Positions 7,641-15,941 of a stretch of 31,002 nt of DNA are shown here, piece after piece; the stretch's first letter is position 1, and every line of letters begins with the position of its first letter. The notes under the pieces are model-generated. The model made no database searches and was not told the DNA's origin. It worked only from the letters and a program-made list of their open reading frames with translations. The position numbers were made by a program, and so were the translations under genes. The DNA is from Candidatus Coliplasma caballi (GTDB taxonomy: Bacteria; Bacillota; Clostridia; Oscillospirales; CAG-382): NCBI GenBank assembly GCA_018065365.1, contig JAGHTH010000177.1, forward strand, positions 1 to 31,002, given 5' to 3'.

Positions 7641-8528
7641 TTACAGTTGCTTTTCCAAAAAGTCATAGCCCAAGTTCAGCGCATCGGCAGGCGGTCTGTG
7701 TCCGGTCGCGTGATGCACGAACAGGAAATTGCTGTCTGCCGAGCGGATGAGCGCGCCGCTTTCCTCGGTGTCGAATTCGCCTGCGAGCAGGCAGATCGGC
7801 TTGTTTCCCGTGGTGCGCAGCAGTCCGGCGTGATCCATGCCGTTTTCTTTCAGCGTTTTCAGTTTTTCGCCCCAATACCACGGGTCTGACCAATTCGACA
7901 TCTCAAAGCCCATTCCGAAATCGGAACACAGTATGGCTCCGAAACGGTCGTCGAGACAGCCCGAATAGAACGCGATCTTGCCGCCGAGCGAATGCCCCGC
8001 GATCACAAGTTTTTCCGGATCTACGCGGCTGTCGGCGCAGAGCAGGTCGGTCAGCAGGGAAGTGTCAAAAACGAGTTTCCCCATGCCGCACCATTCGGGA
8101 CGATCGGCGTTCAGCGCCGCCGAAGCGCGTTTCCACCGTGAAAAATCTCCGACGTCGGAACTGTCGTCCGGCAGATAGGTCAGATGATACGATTCGCCGG
8201 AAATGACCGCAAACCCTCTTTTCACGAGGTGGAGCATCATCTCGATCCCGGCAAAATACGGGAGTCGCTCGTTCGTCATGGGGTCGTATCCCATCATCGC
8301 TTCGGGGTAATAAAAGGGAATGACCGCGCCGGGCAATTTCCCCTCTTTTTGTTTCGGAATCAGCAGAATCACTCGCTGAAACGTCGTTTTTCCGTTTGGC
8401 TGCCGATAGATCTCGCCGATAAATCCGTCGCCCTCAAAGGTGTTCATCAAAACGGGCGTGCGGTCAAAATCGTAATACTCCGGGTCGGCAGTCAGCAGCG
8501 AAAGCCATTGCTGTCTGGTGTTTTCCAT
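7641..8528 (-). CDS. Alpha/beta hydrolase, dienelactone-hydrolase/acetyl-esterase-like
   Basis: This 295-residue protein has a complete alpha/beta-hydrolase triad: Ser180 in GHSLGG, Asp253 in AGEFD and His277 in HATGH. The region before the nucleophile (residues 55-75 and 105-120) contains the expected central strands and a GES-Y turn. No signal peptide is visible, so it is cytoplasmic. It is the last gene of the Re-citrate synthase operon, 24 bases behind the pyroglutamyl peptidase gene, with a GGAAAGGG ribosome site before its ATG. The substrate is not evident. Esterase, lactonase and peptidase activities are all compatible with the fold, and its link to the TCA genes may be only positional. 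Confidence 0.82.
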   Translation of the reverse strand: MENTRQQWLSLLTADPEYYDFDRTPVLMNTFEGDGFIGEIYRQPNGKTTFQRVILLIPKQKEGKLPGAVIPFYYPEAMMGYDPMTNERLPYFAGIEMMLHLVKRGFAVISGESYHLTYLPDDSSDVGDFSRWKRASAALNADRPEWCGMGKLVFDTSLLTDLLCADSRVDPEKLVIAGHSLGGKIAFYSGCLDDRFGAILCSDFGMGFEMSNWSDPWYWGEKLKTLKENGMDHAGLLRTTGNKPICLLAGEFDTEESGALIRSADSNFLFVHHATGHRPPADALNLGYDFLEKQL

Positions 8529-8552
8529 ACAAACCCTTTCCGAGAAAACTTC

Positions 8553-9137
8553 TCATAGAATTCCGATCGCGGCGGTCAACACGATAACGTCTTGGTCGAG
8601 CGTCAGCGAGGGGAACTTGTCGCCTGCCTGTTCTGGCAAGAACGGAAGATGAACGAAGCAAACCTTGACGTTCGTCCCGGAAAACCGTCGCAGCAGGGAA
8701 TAAAGCAGGTCGTTGCAGACGAGCGTGCCGGCGGAATAACTGACCTTCGCCGGAACGCTTTCTTTTTTGATCGCGTCAACCATTGCAAAAACCGGCAGCG
8801 TGGAAAAATAACCGTCCGCGCCGTCTTGCGCAATGCGTTCTCGCGTGCGGAGCGTGCCGGCGTTGTCCGGGATCGCGCAATCCTGCAGGTTGATCCCGAT
8901 GACCTCCGGTGTGATCGCGTCGCGCCCTCCGGCCTGTCCGACGCAAAGGATCGCGTCCGCGCCGATCTCTTTCGCTTTTTCGGAAGCGATCCGCGCCGCT
9001 TCGCCGTAAACTACGGGGAGTTCCAGCTTTTCGATCTCCGTTTCGCCGATCTTTGCCGGCAAACGCTTCACGGCTTCCCACGAGGGATTGATTGTTTCGC
9101 CGCCGAACGCCTCAAAGCCCGTTACGAGCAGCTTCAT
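8553..9137 (-). CDS. pcp: Pyroglutamyl-peptidase I (peptidase C15)
   Basis: This cytoplasmic cysteine peptidase removes N-terminal pyroglutamate from peptides. The 194-residue sequence starts with the family motif LVTGFEAFGG (4-13). It carries the triad Glu78 (in the ITPEVIGIN block), Cys141 (SAGTLVCNDLLY) and His163 (FVHLPFLPEQ). It is a little shorter than the usual 200-215 residues, mainly at the C-terminus. Its ATG overlaps the stop of the isocitrate dehydrogenase gene by four bases (ATGA), so translation is coupled to icd. Releasing pyroglutamate next to genes for 2-oxoglutarate/glutamate synthesis suggests a shared theme of glutamate supply. That link is inference. Confidence 0.93.
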   Translation of the reverse strand: MKLLVTGFEAFGGETINPSWEAVKRLPAKIGETEIEKLELPVVYGEAARIASEKAKEIGADAILCVGQAGGRDAITPEVIGINLQDCAIPDNAGTLRTRERIAQDGADGYFSTLPVFAMVDAIKKESVPAKVSYSAGTLVCNDLLYSLLRRFSGTNVKVCFVHLPFLPEQAGDKFPSLTLDQDVIVLTAAIGIL

Positions 9138-10339
9138 AATGCCGCCTGCAATCTTTCCGCCACGGCGTCGATGAACTGCCAGGTATCGACCTTGGTAACC
9201 TCACATTCAGCCAAAAGCGCGAGATCGCCCGTCATGATGCCGCCGTTCAGCGTGTCCAGCACTGCCTGTTCCAACGCGTTTCCGAACGCGACCAGATCGG
9301 GCAGCTTGTCCAGTTCTCCGCGCTTTTTCAGAGCGCCCGTCCACGCGAAAATGGTCGCGACCGGGTTGGTGCTGGTCTTTTCGCCCTTGAGATACCGGTA
9401 ATAGTGCCGCGTAACCGTTCCGTGCGCCGCCTCGTACTCGTATTTCCCGTCGGGAGAAACCAGCACGGAGGTCATCATCGCGAGGGATCCGAACGCCGTC
9501 GAGATCAGATCGCTCATCACGTCGCCGTCGTAATTCTTGCACGCCCAGATAAAGCCGCCGGAGGAACGGATCACACGCGCTGCCGCGTCGTCGATCAAGG
9601 TGTAGAAATAGGTAATGCCGTTCTCTTTGAAACGTTCCTCATAGACGGGGTAAACCTCGTCGAAAATCTGCTTGAAAAAGCCGTCGTACACCTTGGAAAT
9701 GGTGTCTTTGGTGGAAAACCACAGATCCTTTTTCGTGTCGAGCGCGAATTGGAAACAGGAATGCGCAAACGCGCGGATGCTTTTTTCGAGGTTGTGCTGC
9801 CCCTGGAATACCGCGCCGCCGCCGACTTTCTGGATCGGAACTTCCTTGATTTGCCCGCTCTCGCCTTTGAAGGTCAGAAAGCACTCTCCCGGCTCGTCGG
9901 TCTGCAATTCCACCGCCTTATACACGTCGCCGTACGCGTGCCGCGCGACCGTGATCGGTTTTTTCCAGTTCTTCACGACGGGTTTTACCGCATCGATGAG
10001 GATCGGCGTGCGGAACACCGTTCCGTCCATGATCGAACGGATCGTTCCGTTGGGAGATTTCCACATCTGCGTGAGCTGCGGGTATTCTTCCATGCGCTGC
10101 TTGTTGGGCGTGATCGTCGCGCACTTGACCGCAACGCCGTATTTGACCGCCGCGTTTGCGGCGTCCACGGTTATGCGGTCTTCCGTTTCGTTGCGGTGCA
10201 GCAGGCCGAGGTCGTAGTATTCCGTTTTGAGATCCACGAACGGCTCAATCAGTTTCTCTTTGATAAGCGCCCATAAGATGCGCGTCATTTCGTCGCCGTC
10301 CATTTCGACGAGCGGCGTTGTCATCTGTATCTTGTTCAT
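9134..10339 (-). CDS. icd: NADP-dependent isocitrate dehydrogenase, eukaryote-like homodimeric type
   Basis: Oxidises isocitrate to 2-oxoglutarate and CO2, making NADPH. The 401-residue length and sequence match type II (eukaryotic-like) IDH rather than the E. coli type. Visible elements are the N-terminal VEMDGDEMTR (11-20), the substrate loop SPNGTIRSIMDGTVFRTPI (95-113), RHAYGDVY (133-140), metal-binding aspartates in NYDGDVMSD (269-277), and HGTVTRHY (306-313). Arg311 and His312 in the last motif are the residues that select NADP in this class. It lies 13 bases behind the aconitase-family gene and overlaps pcp by four bases. With the upstream citrate synthase and hydratase it completes the oxidative arm to 2-oxoglutarate. 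Confidence 0.95.
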   Translation of the reverse strand: MNKIQMTTPLVEMDGDEMTRILWALIKEKLIEPFVDLKTEYYDLGLLHRNETEDRITVDAANAAVKYGVAVKCATITPNKQRMEEYPQLTQMWKSPNGTIRSIMDGTVFRTPILIDAVKPVVKNWKKPITVARHAYGDVYKAVELQTDEPGECFLTFKGESGQIKEVPIQKVGGGAVFQGQHNLEKSIRAFAHSCFQFALDTKKDLWFSTKDTISKVYDGFFKQIFDEVYPVYEERFKENGITYFYTLIDDAAARVIRSSGGFIWACKNYDGDVMSDLISTAFGSLAMMTSVLVSPDGKYEYEAAHGTVTRHYYRYLKGEKTSTNPVATIFAWTGALKKRGELDKLPDLVAFGNALEQAVLDTLNGGIMTGDLALLAECEVTKVDTWQFIDAVAERLQAAL

Positions 10340-10352
10340 AAAAGGAACTCCT

Positions 10353-12590
10353 TTATCTGCCGTATCCCGCGGCGTAGTAGTTGATCAGACTGCCTTCGAC
10401 GAGGATTTTCTTTTCTTCCTCCGAAAGCCCGTCCAGATGAAGCGTGAGCGGGAAGACCTTCCCGCCGGAAAGCACCTTCGCCTCAAATACGGGTACGCCG
10501 TTTTCGACGTTCTTTTTTACGTCTTTCACAAACACCCAATCGCCCGCTTCAAACGGGAAATCGGTGGCTTTGTCCAACGTGAACGGCAGAATGCCCCAGT
10601 TGATGCAGTTAGAGCGGTAACGCTTGGTGGCGTATTCGTAGCAGATATTCGCTCCGCCGCCCAGAACGCGCTGGCAGGAAGCCGCCTGCTCTCTCGCTGA
10701 GCCGTCGCCGGGCTTTTTCGCAAACAGCACGCTCGCGATCCCGACGTTCTGCTCGCTCTCTCCGAGTTTTTGCAGCGCTTCTTTTGCTTCTTCGGGGAAA
10801 ACCCCGCTCTCGCGTTCGGTTTCCAGCGCGCGCACCGCTTTGGAACGGCTCACGTATTCGGGAACGCGCCGCGAAAGCGCAAATTCGGACAGCCGCACCG
10901 GGTTGGAACGGTAGCTCGACGTTTCTCCCGACGGGATCAGCTCGTCGGTCGTGGTAACTTCGTCGTCAATGACGGCGCAGAGCTTCAATAGCAGGCCGTC
11001 TTCCAGACGCGGCATCTTCGGCCAGTCCGTAATGTTGGGGCCGAACCGCAATTCCTCTTTGGAGTTTGGTCTTCCAAACCCGTAATAGCAGCGTTTCTCA
11101 TAAACTTCATCGGAATAGACGTAAGTTTTTTCCGGAACTTCATACTCCACGTCGGTCGCCGCGGTCAGAACGCCGCCGTTTGCCGCGGTCGCCGCGATCG
11201 AGCGGGCGTCCATAAGCGCCACCGCCGAGATCTGCCCGTCGGACGGCTTGGAGCCCTCGCGGTTGGCAAAATTCCGCGTCGCGTGGCGGATCGAAAGCGT
11301 GTTGTGTGCCGGCGTGTCGCCCGCGCCGAAGCAGGGCCCGCAGAAGCAGGGCTTCCAGACCGCGCCGTTCCGGACGAGATTTGCCGCCGTGCCGTCTGCC
11401 AACAGGGCAAGGTTGATCGGTGCCGAGGACGGATAGACTGACAGGTCAAAATAGCCGTTCCCGACGTTCTTTCCGTCCAGAATGGCGGAAGCTTCCGTAA
11501 TGTTGTCGTAAAGACCGCCCGCGCAGCCGACGATCACGCCCTGCTCACAGCGGACTTTTCCGTCTTCGCCGATGCAGTTCTCCAGATCGAGCCGGACACC
11601 GCGTAACGACTTGTTGCATTCTTCCTGCGTCTGTCGCAGAATTTCTCTCGGGTTTTCCTGCAATTCGTGGATCGTGTACGCTTTGGAGGGGTGAAACGGC
11701 AGGGCGATCATACTTTCCATCCGATCGAGCGAGATCGTCAGCATCCCGTCGTAGCCCGCACCGTCGCGGAGCGTCATCGGTGCAAACGCCTCGCTTCTTC
11801 CGACGGCGTCGTAGAACGCTTTCGTCTTGTCGTCCGTGATCCAGATCGAAGAAAGACAGGATGTTTCGGTGGTCATGACGTCGATGCCGGTACGGAAATC
11901 CATCCGCAGCTGTTCGACACCGGGACCCGCGAATTCCAGAATTTTGTTTTTGACAAACCCGTCGGGGAACGTCGCGCCGACCAGCGCGATCGCGACGTCG
12001 TGCGGACCGATGCCGTGCGGAAGCGTTCCTTCGAGCCACACCAGAATGACCTGCGGCTCGTCGATGTCCCAGGTGCCTTTCAAAAGCTGCTTGGCAAGTT
12101 CGCCGCCGCCCTCTCCGACGCCCAGCGTTCCGTAACAGCCGTACCGCGTGTGTGAGTCGGAGCCAAGCACCATTTTGCCGCAGCCCGCCAGTTTTTCTCT
12201 CGCGAACTGATGAATGACCGCCTGGTTCGCCGGAACGTAGATCCCGCCGTACTTTTTCGCGGCGGAAAGCCCGAACGCGTGGTCGTCTTCATTGATCGTT
12301 CCGCCAACGGCGCAAAGCGAGTTGTGGCAGTTGGTCAGCGCGTAGGGGATCGGAAACTCGGTCATTCCGGACGCCCGCGCGGTCTGAATGATACCGACGT
12401 AGGTAATGTCGTGCGAGATCATGGCGTCAAAGGAAATCTTCATCTTGCTTCCTTTGCCGTCTTTCTTCTGATGCGCGCGCAAGATGGAATAGGCGAGCGT
12501 TTTTTCTCTGTCGCCGCCCGCTTTTTCGACCGGTCTTCCGTGTTCGATGACGACGGGACGGTCTGTTCTGCGAATCATGGTTTCAAGCAT
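10353..12590 (-). CDS. Aconitase-family hydratase (YbhJ-like), probable aconitate hydratase
   Basis: A 745-residue member of the aconitase superfamily. It has the GSDSH motif (143-147), three presumptive [4Fe-4S] ligands (Cys356 in GCAGGLYDN, Cys417 and Cys420 in FCGPC), and a C-terminal swivel domain with YRSNCINWGILPF (658-670). The overall pattern is closer to the E. coli YbhJ-type hydratases than to AcnA or AcnB. Its place between Re-citrate synthase and isocitrate dehydrogenase argues that it interconverts citrate and isocitrate. The start is the ATG at 12590, which gives the family N-terminus and begins 16 bases after the regulator's stop. A 21-codon upstream extension inside the regulator gene is rejected. 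The ribosome site (AAGAGG) is modest. Confidence 0.88.
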   Translation of the reverse strand: MLETMIRRTDRPVVIEHGRPVEKAGGDREKTLAYSILRAHQKKDGKGSKMKISFDAMISHDITYVGIIQTARASGMTEFPIPYALTNCHNSLCAVGGTINEDDHAFGLSAAKKYGGIYVPANQAVIHQFAREKLAGCGKMVLGSDSHTRYGCYGTLGVGEGGGELAKQLLKGTWDIDEPQVILVWLEGTLPHGIGPHDVAIALVGATFPDGFVKNKILEFAGPGVEQLRMDFRTGIDVMTTETSCLSSIWITDDKTKAFYDAVGRSEAFAPMTLRDGAGYDGMLTISLDRMESMIALPFHPSKAYTIHELQENPREILRQTQEECNKSLRGVRLDLENCIGEDGKVRCEQGVIVGCAGGLYDNITEASAILDGKNVGNGYFDLSVYPSSAPINLALLADGTAANLVRNGAVWKPCFCGPCFGAGDTPAHNTLSIRHATRNFANREGSKPSDGQISAVALMDARSIAATAANGGVLTAATDVEYEVPEKTYVYSDEVYEKRCYYGFGRPNSKEELRFGPNITDWPKMPRLEDGLLLKLCAVIDDEVTTTDELIPSGETSSYRSNPVRLSEFALSRRVPEYVSRSKAVRALETERESGVFPEEAKEALQKLGESEQNVGIASVLFAKKPGDGSAREQAASCQRVLGGGANICYEYATKRYRSNCINWGILPFTLDKATDFPFEAGDWVFVKDVKKNVENGVPVFEAKVLSGGKVFPLTLHLDGLSEEEKKILVEGSLINYYAAGYGR

Positions 12591-12606
12591 ACAAATGGCC
12601 TCTTTT

Positions 12607-13257
12607 TTAAGGAAGTAAGGTGTTTTTTTCAAAATGCTCCTGCGCTTTTGCAACGTGCGTGAGCATGGCTTGCTCCGCCGCTTTTTCGTCCCGGGCGGCG
12701 ATTGCTTCGTAGATTGTGCGGTGCTCTTTTGCCGAAACGGCGGCGCGTGAGAAGTTGGAAAGGGAATTCTTGCGGAATTTCAGCAGTTTTTTGTGCAGCG
12801 GAAGCAGCGTGTCGTAAATGACCGTGCTGCCGGTGCCGCGATAGATCAGTTCGTGGAAAGAACTGTCGAGCGTTTTGACTTTGTCGGACTCCGCTTTTTC
12901 GGAATAGAACTCCTGCAATTCGATCATGTCTTTCATTTCCCGGAGTTGTTCCTCGGTCGCGTTTCTGGCACAGGCAGCGGCGGCAAGTCCCTCGATCCGA
13001 CTGCGGATCTCAAAAATGAAATGTGCGTCTTCTCTGCCGATGCCGATGACGGTCATGCCGCGCGAATGCGCCTCGACGATGTGTTCCTGCTCCAGACGGC
13101 GCAGCGCCTCGCGGATCGGGGTGCGGCTGACACCGAGTTCTTCGGAAAGGCGCAGCTCGGTCAGAACTTCTCCTCTGGGATAGACTCCCGTGAGGATGTC
13201 GTTCTCCAAACGGTCAAACACCTGGTCGGCAAGGGATACGGGTTTGTATTCGATCAT
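12607..13257 (-). CDS. GntR-family transcriptional regulator, FCD (FadR-like) subfamily
   Basis: A 216-residue regulator. Residues 1-70 are the winged helix-turn-helix domain with LSEELGVSRTPIREALRRLE (37-56), the classic GntR recognition segment. Residues 80-210 are an all-helical FCD ligand domain. Asp131, His135, His179 and His201 fit the metal/carboxylate-binding set common in FCD proteins, whose effectors are often small organic acids. It is embedded between Re-citrate synthase and the aconitase-family gene with short gaps of about 15 bases on each side, so it is co-transcribed with the pathway. It is therefore a good candidate autoregulator, sensing a TCA-type acid such as citrate or 2-oxoglutarate. 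The effector is inference. Confidence 0.9.
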   Translation of the reverse strand: MIEYKPVSLADQVFDRLENDILTGVYPRGEVLTELRLSEELGVSRTPIREALRRLEQEHIVEAHSRGMTVIGIGREDAHFIFEIRSRIEGLAAAACARNATEEQLREMKDMIELQEFYSEKAESDKVKTLDSSFHELIYRGTGSTVIYDTLLPLHKKLLKFRKNSLSNFSRAAVSAKEHRTIYEAIAARDEKAAEQAMLTHVAKAQEHFEKNTLLP

Positions 13258-13272
13258 ATCGGTTTCCTCTCT

Positions 13273-14649
13273 TTACAGTTTGCGGAGCGCGCCGCCGGAC
13301 AACTGTTCGATGTGTTCTTCCAATTCGACGGTGGAAAGGGAAGTCTCCCGGTCGGACGCGTATTCCTCGTCGATCCACTCTTTGAGTTTGAGGACGAGTT
13401 CGGAATGCTTGTCGAGCGCTTCCGAAGCGCTCAATCTGTAATTTTCGTTGATCCAGTACGCGATGCCCGCCAAGCCGGAATTTTTTCCGATCATCACGGT
13501 CGGCTTGCGGTTCAACAGCTTTTCGGTGTTGAAAATGTTGTAGATCTGCTCATCTTTGAGCAATCCGTCGGCGTGAATGCCCGCGCGCGTCATATTGAAG
13601 GAACTGCCGGCGAAAGGCGTCATCGGCGGCACGTCGTAGCCGAGTTCGTTCCTGTAATAATCGACGATCTCGGTAATGACCGTCGGCTCCATGCCGTCCA
13701 TCGAACCGCGCAGCGACGCGTATTCCATGACCATGGCTTCGAGCGGCACGTTTCCGGTGCGCTCACCGATGCCGAGCAGGGAACAGTTGACGGCGGAAGC
13801 ACCGTACAGCCACGCGGTCGTGGCGTTGGATACCGCCTTGTAAAAGTCGTTGTGTCCGTGCCATTCCAGACACTCGGAGGGAACGTCCGCGTAATGCTGC
13901 AAACCGTACACGATGCCGGGAACGCTTCGCGGCAGCGCAACTTCGGGATAGGGAACGCCCAACCCCATGGTGTCGCAGATACGGATCTTGACGGGGATCC
14001 CCGCCTGCGCGGAAAGTTCGGAAAGTTCGTTGACGAACGGCACCACGAATCCGTAAAAGTCCGCGCGCGTAACGTCTTCGAGGTGGCAGCGCGGAACGAG
14101 CCCTGCCTCAAACGCCAGCGAAACGGCTTCCAAATACTGTTTCAGCACTTCGCCGCGGCTCTTTTTCATCTTTTTGAAAATATGATAGTCGGAGCAGGAT
14201 ACGAGAATGCCCGTCTCCTTGATCCCGAGATCCTTGACGAGTTTGAAATCCTCTTTGTTGGCACGGATCCAGGTCGTGATCTCCGGGAAACGATAGCCCA
14301 GCTCCATGCACTCCTGCACCGCACGGCGATCTTTCTCGCTGTACACGAAAAACTCGGTCTGCCGGATGATCCCGAACGGGCCGCCGAGCCGATGCTCGAA
14401 GGTGTAAAGATCCTTGATCTGCTGCACCGTGTAGGGTTCTCTCGACTGCTGCCCGTCGCGGAACGTCGTGTCCGTGATCCAGATCTCGCTCGGCATTCCC
14501 AACGGCACGCGCCGGTGGTTGAACGAAATGCGCGGGACTTCGTCGTAACTGTACAGCTCGGGGTACAGGTTGGGCTCCGCAACGTCCTGCAGGGAGTATT
14601 TGTAGTTCTTTTGCTCCAGCAGATTGGTTTTTCCCGATAACTCTAACAT
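13273..14649 (-). CDS. Re-type citrate synthase (isopropylmalate/homocitrate synthase-like)
   Basis: Condenses acetyl-CoA and oxaloacetate to citrate with Re stereochemistry, the enzyme used by some anaerobic clostridia instead of the ordinary Si-citrate synthase. The 458-residue protein belongs to the HMGL/DRE-TIM barrel family. It has ITDTTFRDGQQSREPY (58-73, catalytic and metal-binding), HLEDVTRAD (189-197), metal histidines in EWHGHNDF (262-269) and GIGERTGNVPLE (293-304). Homocitrate or 2-isopropylmalate synthase would share these motifs. The aconitase-family and isocitrate dehydrogenase genes downstream, and the absence of leucine or lysine genes, favour citrate. The ATG at 14649 follows a GGAGG site and a strong promoter. 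It is the first gene of a six-gene operon. Confidence 0.85.
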   Translation of the reverse strand: MLELSGKTNLLEQKNYKYSLQDVAEPNLYPELYSYDEVPRISFNHRRVPLGMPSEIWITDTTFRDGQQSREPYTVQQIKDLYTFEHRLGGPFGIIRQTEFFVYSEKDRRAVQECMELGYRFPEITTWIRANKEDFKLVKDLGIKETGILVSCSDYHIFKKMKKSRGEVLKQYLEAVSLAFEAGLVPRCHLEDVTRADFYGFVVPFVNELSELSAQAGIPVKIRICDTMGLGVPYPEVALPRSVPGIVYGLQHYADVPSECLEWHGHNDFYKAVSNATTAWLYGASAVNCSLLGIGERTGNVPLEAMVMEYASLRGSMDGMEPTVITEIVDYYRNELGYDVPPMTPFAGSSFNMTRAGIHADGLLKDEQIYNIFNTEKLLNRKPTVMIGKNSGLAGIAYWINENYRLSASEALDKHSELVLKLKEWIDEEYASDRETSLSTVELEEHIEQLSGGALRKL

Positions 14650-14650
14650 G

Positions 14651-14681
14651 GTATATACGCCTCCAAGATTTTATGTATACA
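14651..14681. promoter_or_regulatory. Candidate operator palindromes before the citrate synthase gene
   Basis: Two 8-base palindromes lie between the -10 box and the start codon: TGTATACA at 14674-14681 (touching the -10 box, over the likely start of transcription) and GTATATAC at 14651-14658 (touching the ATG). The yGT-AT-ACr pattern resembles sites bound by GntR-family regulators, and the operon encodes one. Short palindromes are common, so this is tentative. Confidence 0.35.
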
Positions 14682-14709
14682 ATTATACTCGACTTTTTGA
14701 ATTTGTCAA
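14682..14709 (-). promoter_or_regulatory. Sigma-A promoter of the Re-citrate synthase operon
   Basis: TTGACA (14704-14709, minus strand), 16 bases, TATAAT (14682-14687), followed by a GGAGG site before the ATG at 14649. It is divergent from the plus-strand promoter at 14739-14767, with 29 bases between the two -35 boxes. Confidence 0.85.
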
Positions 14710-14738
14710 GCGAAACTACCGAATTTCTGCGAAAAACC

Positions 14739-14767
14739 TTGACAAAAGGGAAGAAAAGGGCTAAAAT
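14739..14767 (+). promoter_or_regulatory. Sigma-A promoter of the Gfo/Idh/MocA oxidoreductase gene
   Basis: TTGACA (14739-14744), 17 bases, TAAAAT (14762-14767). The gene starts at 14805 after a GGAAAGGA-type ribosome site. Confidence 0.8.
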
Positions 14768-14804
14768 GAAACCGTAAAAAACAAACACGGAAAGGATTGT
14801 CATT

Positions 14805-15875
14805 ATGGAACAGAAACTGCGCATCGGTATCATCGGATGCGGTAACATCAGCCATTGTCATCTGCAGGGTTACAAAGCACTTCCGGATCGCTGCGAACTT
14901 GTCGCTTGCTGCGACATCGACGAGGCGAAAGCAAAGAAATATGCGGAAGACAACGGCTTTGCCCGCTACTACAAAGATTATAACGAAATGGTCCGGAAGG
15001 AGAAACTGGATGCCGTTTCGGTCTGCACCTGGAACGCGGCGCACGCCGGCGCTTCGATCGCCGCTCTGAACGCGGGCATCAACGTTCTCTGCGAGAAGCC
15101 CATGGCGATGAACGCCAAACAGGCAAAAGAAATGAAAGAAGCTGCCGAAAAGAACGGCAAGCTGCTCATGATCGGTTTCGTCCGCCGCTTCGGAAACGAC
15201 GCCGACATCCTCAAGAAATTCATTGACGCCGGCTCGATGGGCGATCTTTACTTCGCGAAAGCAACCTATCTGCGCCGCAACGGCTGCCCGGGCGGCTGGT
15301 TCGGCGACAAGGAATATTCCGGCGGCGGCCCGCTGATCGACCTCGGCGTTCACGTCATTGACCTTTGCCGTTACCTCGCGGGCGGCCCCAAGCCCGTGTC
15401 CGTGTTCGGCGTTACCTACAACAACCTCGGCGACAACCGTGCCGGCGGAAGCAAGGATTGGGTGTCCAAGAACGGCCTCGGCATCAACTTCAAATATACC
15501 GTTGAGGACTTCGCGACCGCGCTGATCCGTTTTGACAACGGCATGACGCTCAACGTCGAAGCTTCCTTCAACCTCAACATCAAGCACGACACCGGCAACA
15601 TCGAGCTGTTCGGCACCAAAGCAGGCGCCCGCGTTGACCCGCAGATCGAGTTCTTTACCGATATGAACAATATGTTCGTGGACGTCAAACCCGCCGGAAA
15701 CACCGCGCTGGATTTCAACGGACTGTTCAACAGAGAGATCAAGCATTTCGTGGACTGCGTGCAGAACGGCGATGAATGCCGCGCTCCTGCCGTGGACGGC
15801 TTGATGCTCATGAAGATCCTCGACGCGATCTACGAATCTGCCCGCACCGGACACGAAGCGCTGATCGCAGACTGA
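14805..15875 (+). CDS. Gfo/Idh/MocA-family oxidoreductase
   Basis: An NAD(P)-dependent dehydrogenase of the glucose-fructose oxidoreductase/inositol dehydrogenase family, which acts on sugars, inositols and their derivatives. The 356-residue protein has an N-terminal Rossmann fold with IGIIGCGNISHCH (7-19), the family lysine in CEKPMAMN (96-103), and the second-domain segment GGGPLIDLGVHVIDL (173-187) holding catalytic Asp179 and His183. Its length is normal. It is alone on its transcript, with its own promoter and a terminator directly behind the stop. The divergent neighbour is the citrate synthase operon, so context gives no substrate. The family is certain; the substrate is not. Confidence 0.92.
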   Translation: MEQKLRIGIIGCGNISHCHLQGYKALPDRCELVACCDIDEAKAKKYAEDNGFARYYKDYNEMVRKEKLDAVSVCTWNAAHAGASIAALNAGINVLCEKPMAMNAKQAKEMKEAAEKNGKLLMIGFVRRFGNDADILKKFIDAGSMGDLYFAKATYLRRNGCPGGWFGDKEYSGGGPLIDLGVHVIDLCRYLAGGPKPVSVFGVTYNNLGDNRAGGSKDWVSKNGLGINFKYTVEDFATALIRFDNGMTLNVEASFNLNIKHDTGNIELFGTKAGARVDPQIEFFTDMNNMFVDVKPAGNTALDFNGLFNREIKHFVDCVQNGDECRAPAVDGLMLMKILDAIYESARTGHEALIAD

Positions 15876-15897
15876 CCCGACAATTCATAATTTTCAC

Positions 15898-15930
15898 AGA
15901 GGAATTCCAAAACAGGAGTTCCTCTTTTTT
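15898..15930 (+). terminator. Intrinsic terminator of the Gfo/Idh/MocA gene
   Basis: An 11-bp stem (15898-15908 with 15915-15925, one T-G pair) and a 6-base loop, followed by a run of T. It faces the minus-strand terminator at 15942-15980 from the opposite side. Confidence 0.85.
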
Positions 15931-15941
15931 GATATATTCAA

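Noticed and set aside
12793..14640. A 615-codon open frame on the plus strand opposite the citrate synthase and regulator
   Set aside because: It spans two real genes in antisense, has no family motif, and its composition is that of a reversed coding strand.
13273..14649. Annotation as 2-isopropylmalate or homocitrate synthase
   Set aside because: Motifs are shared across the family, but the neighbours are aconitase-type and isocitrate dehydrogenase genes with no leucine or lysine pathway gene.
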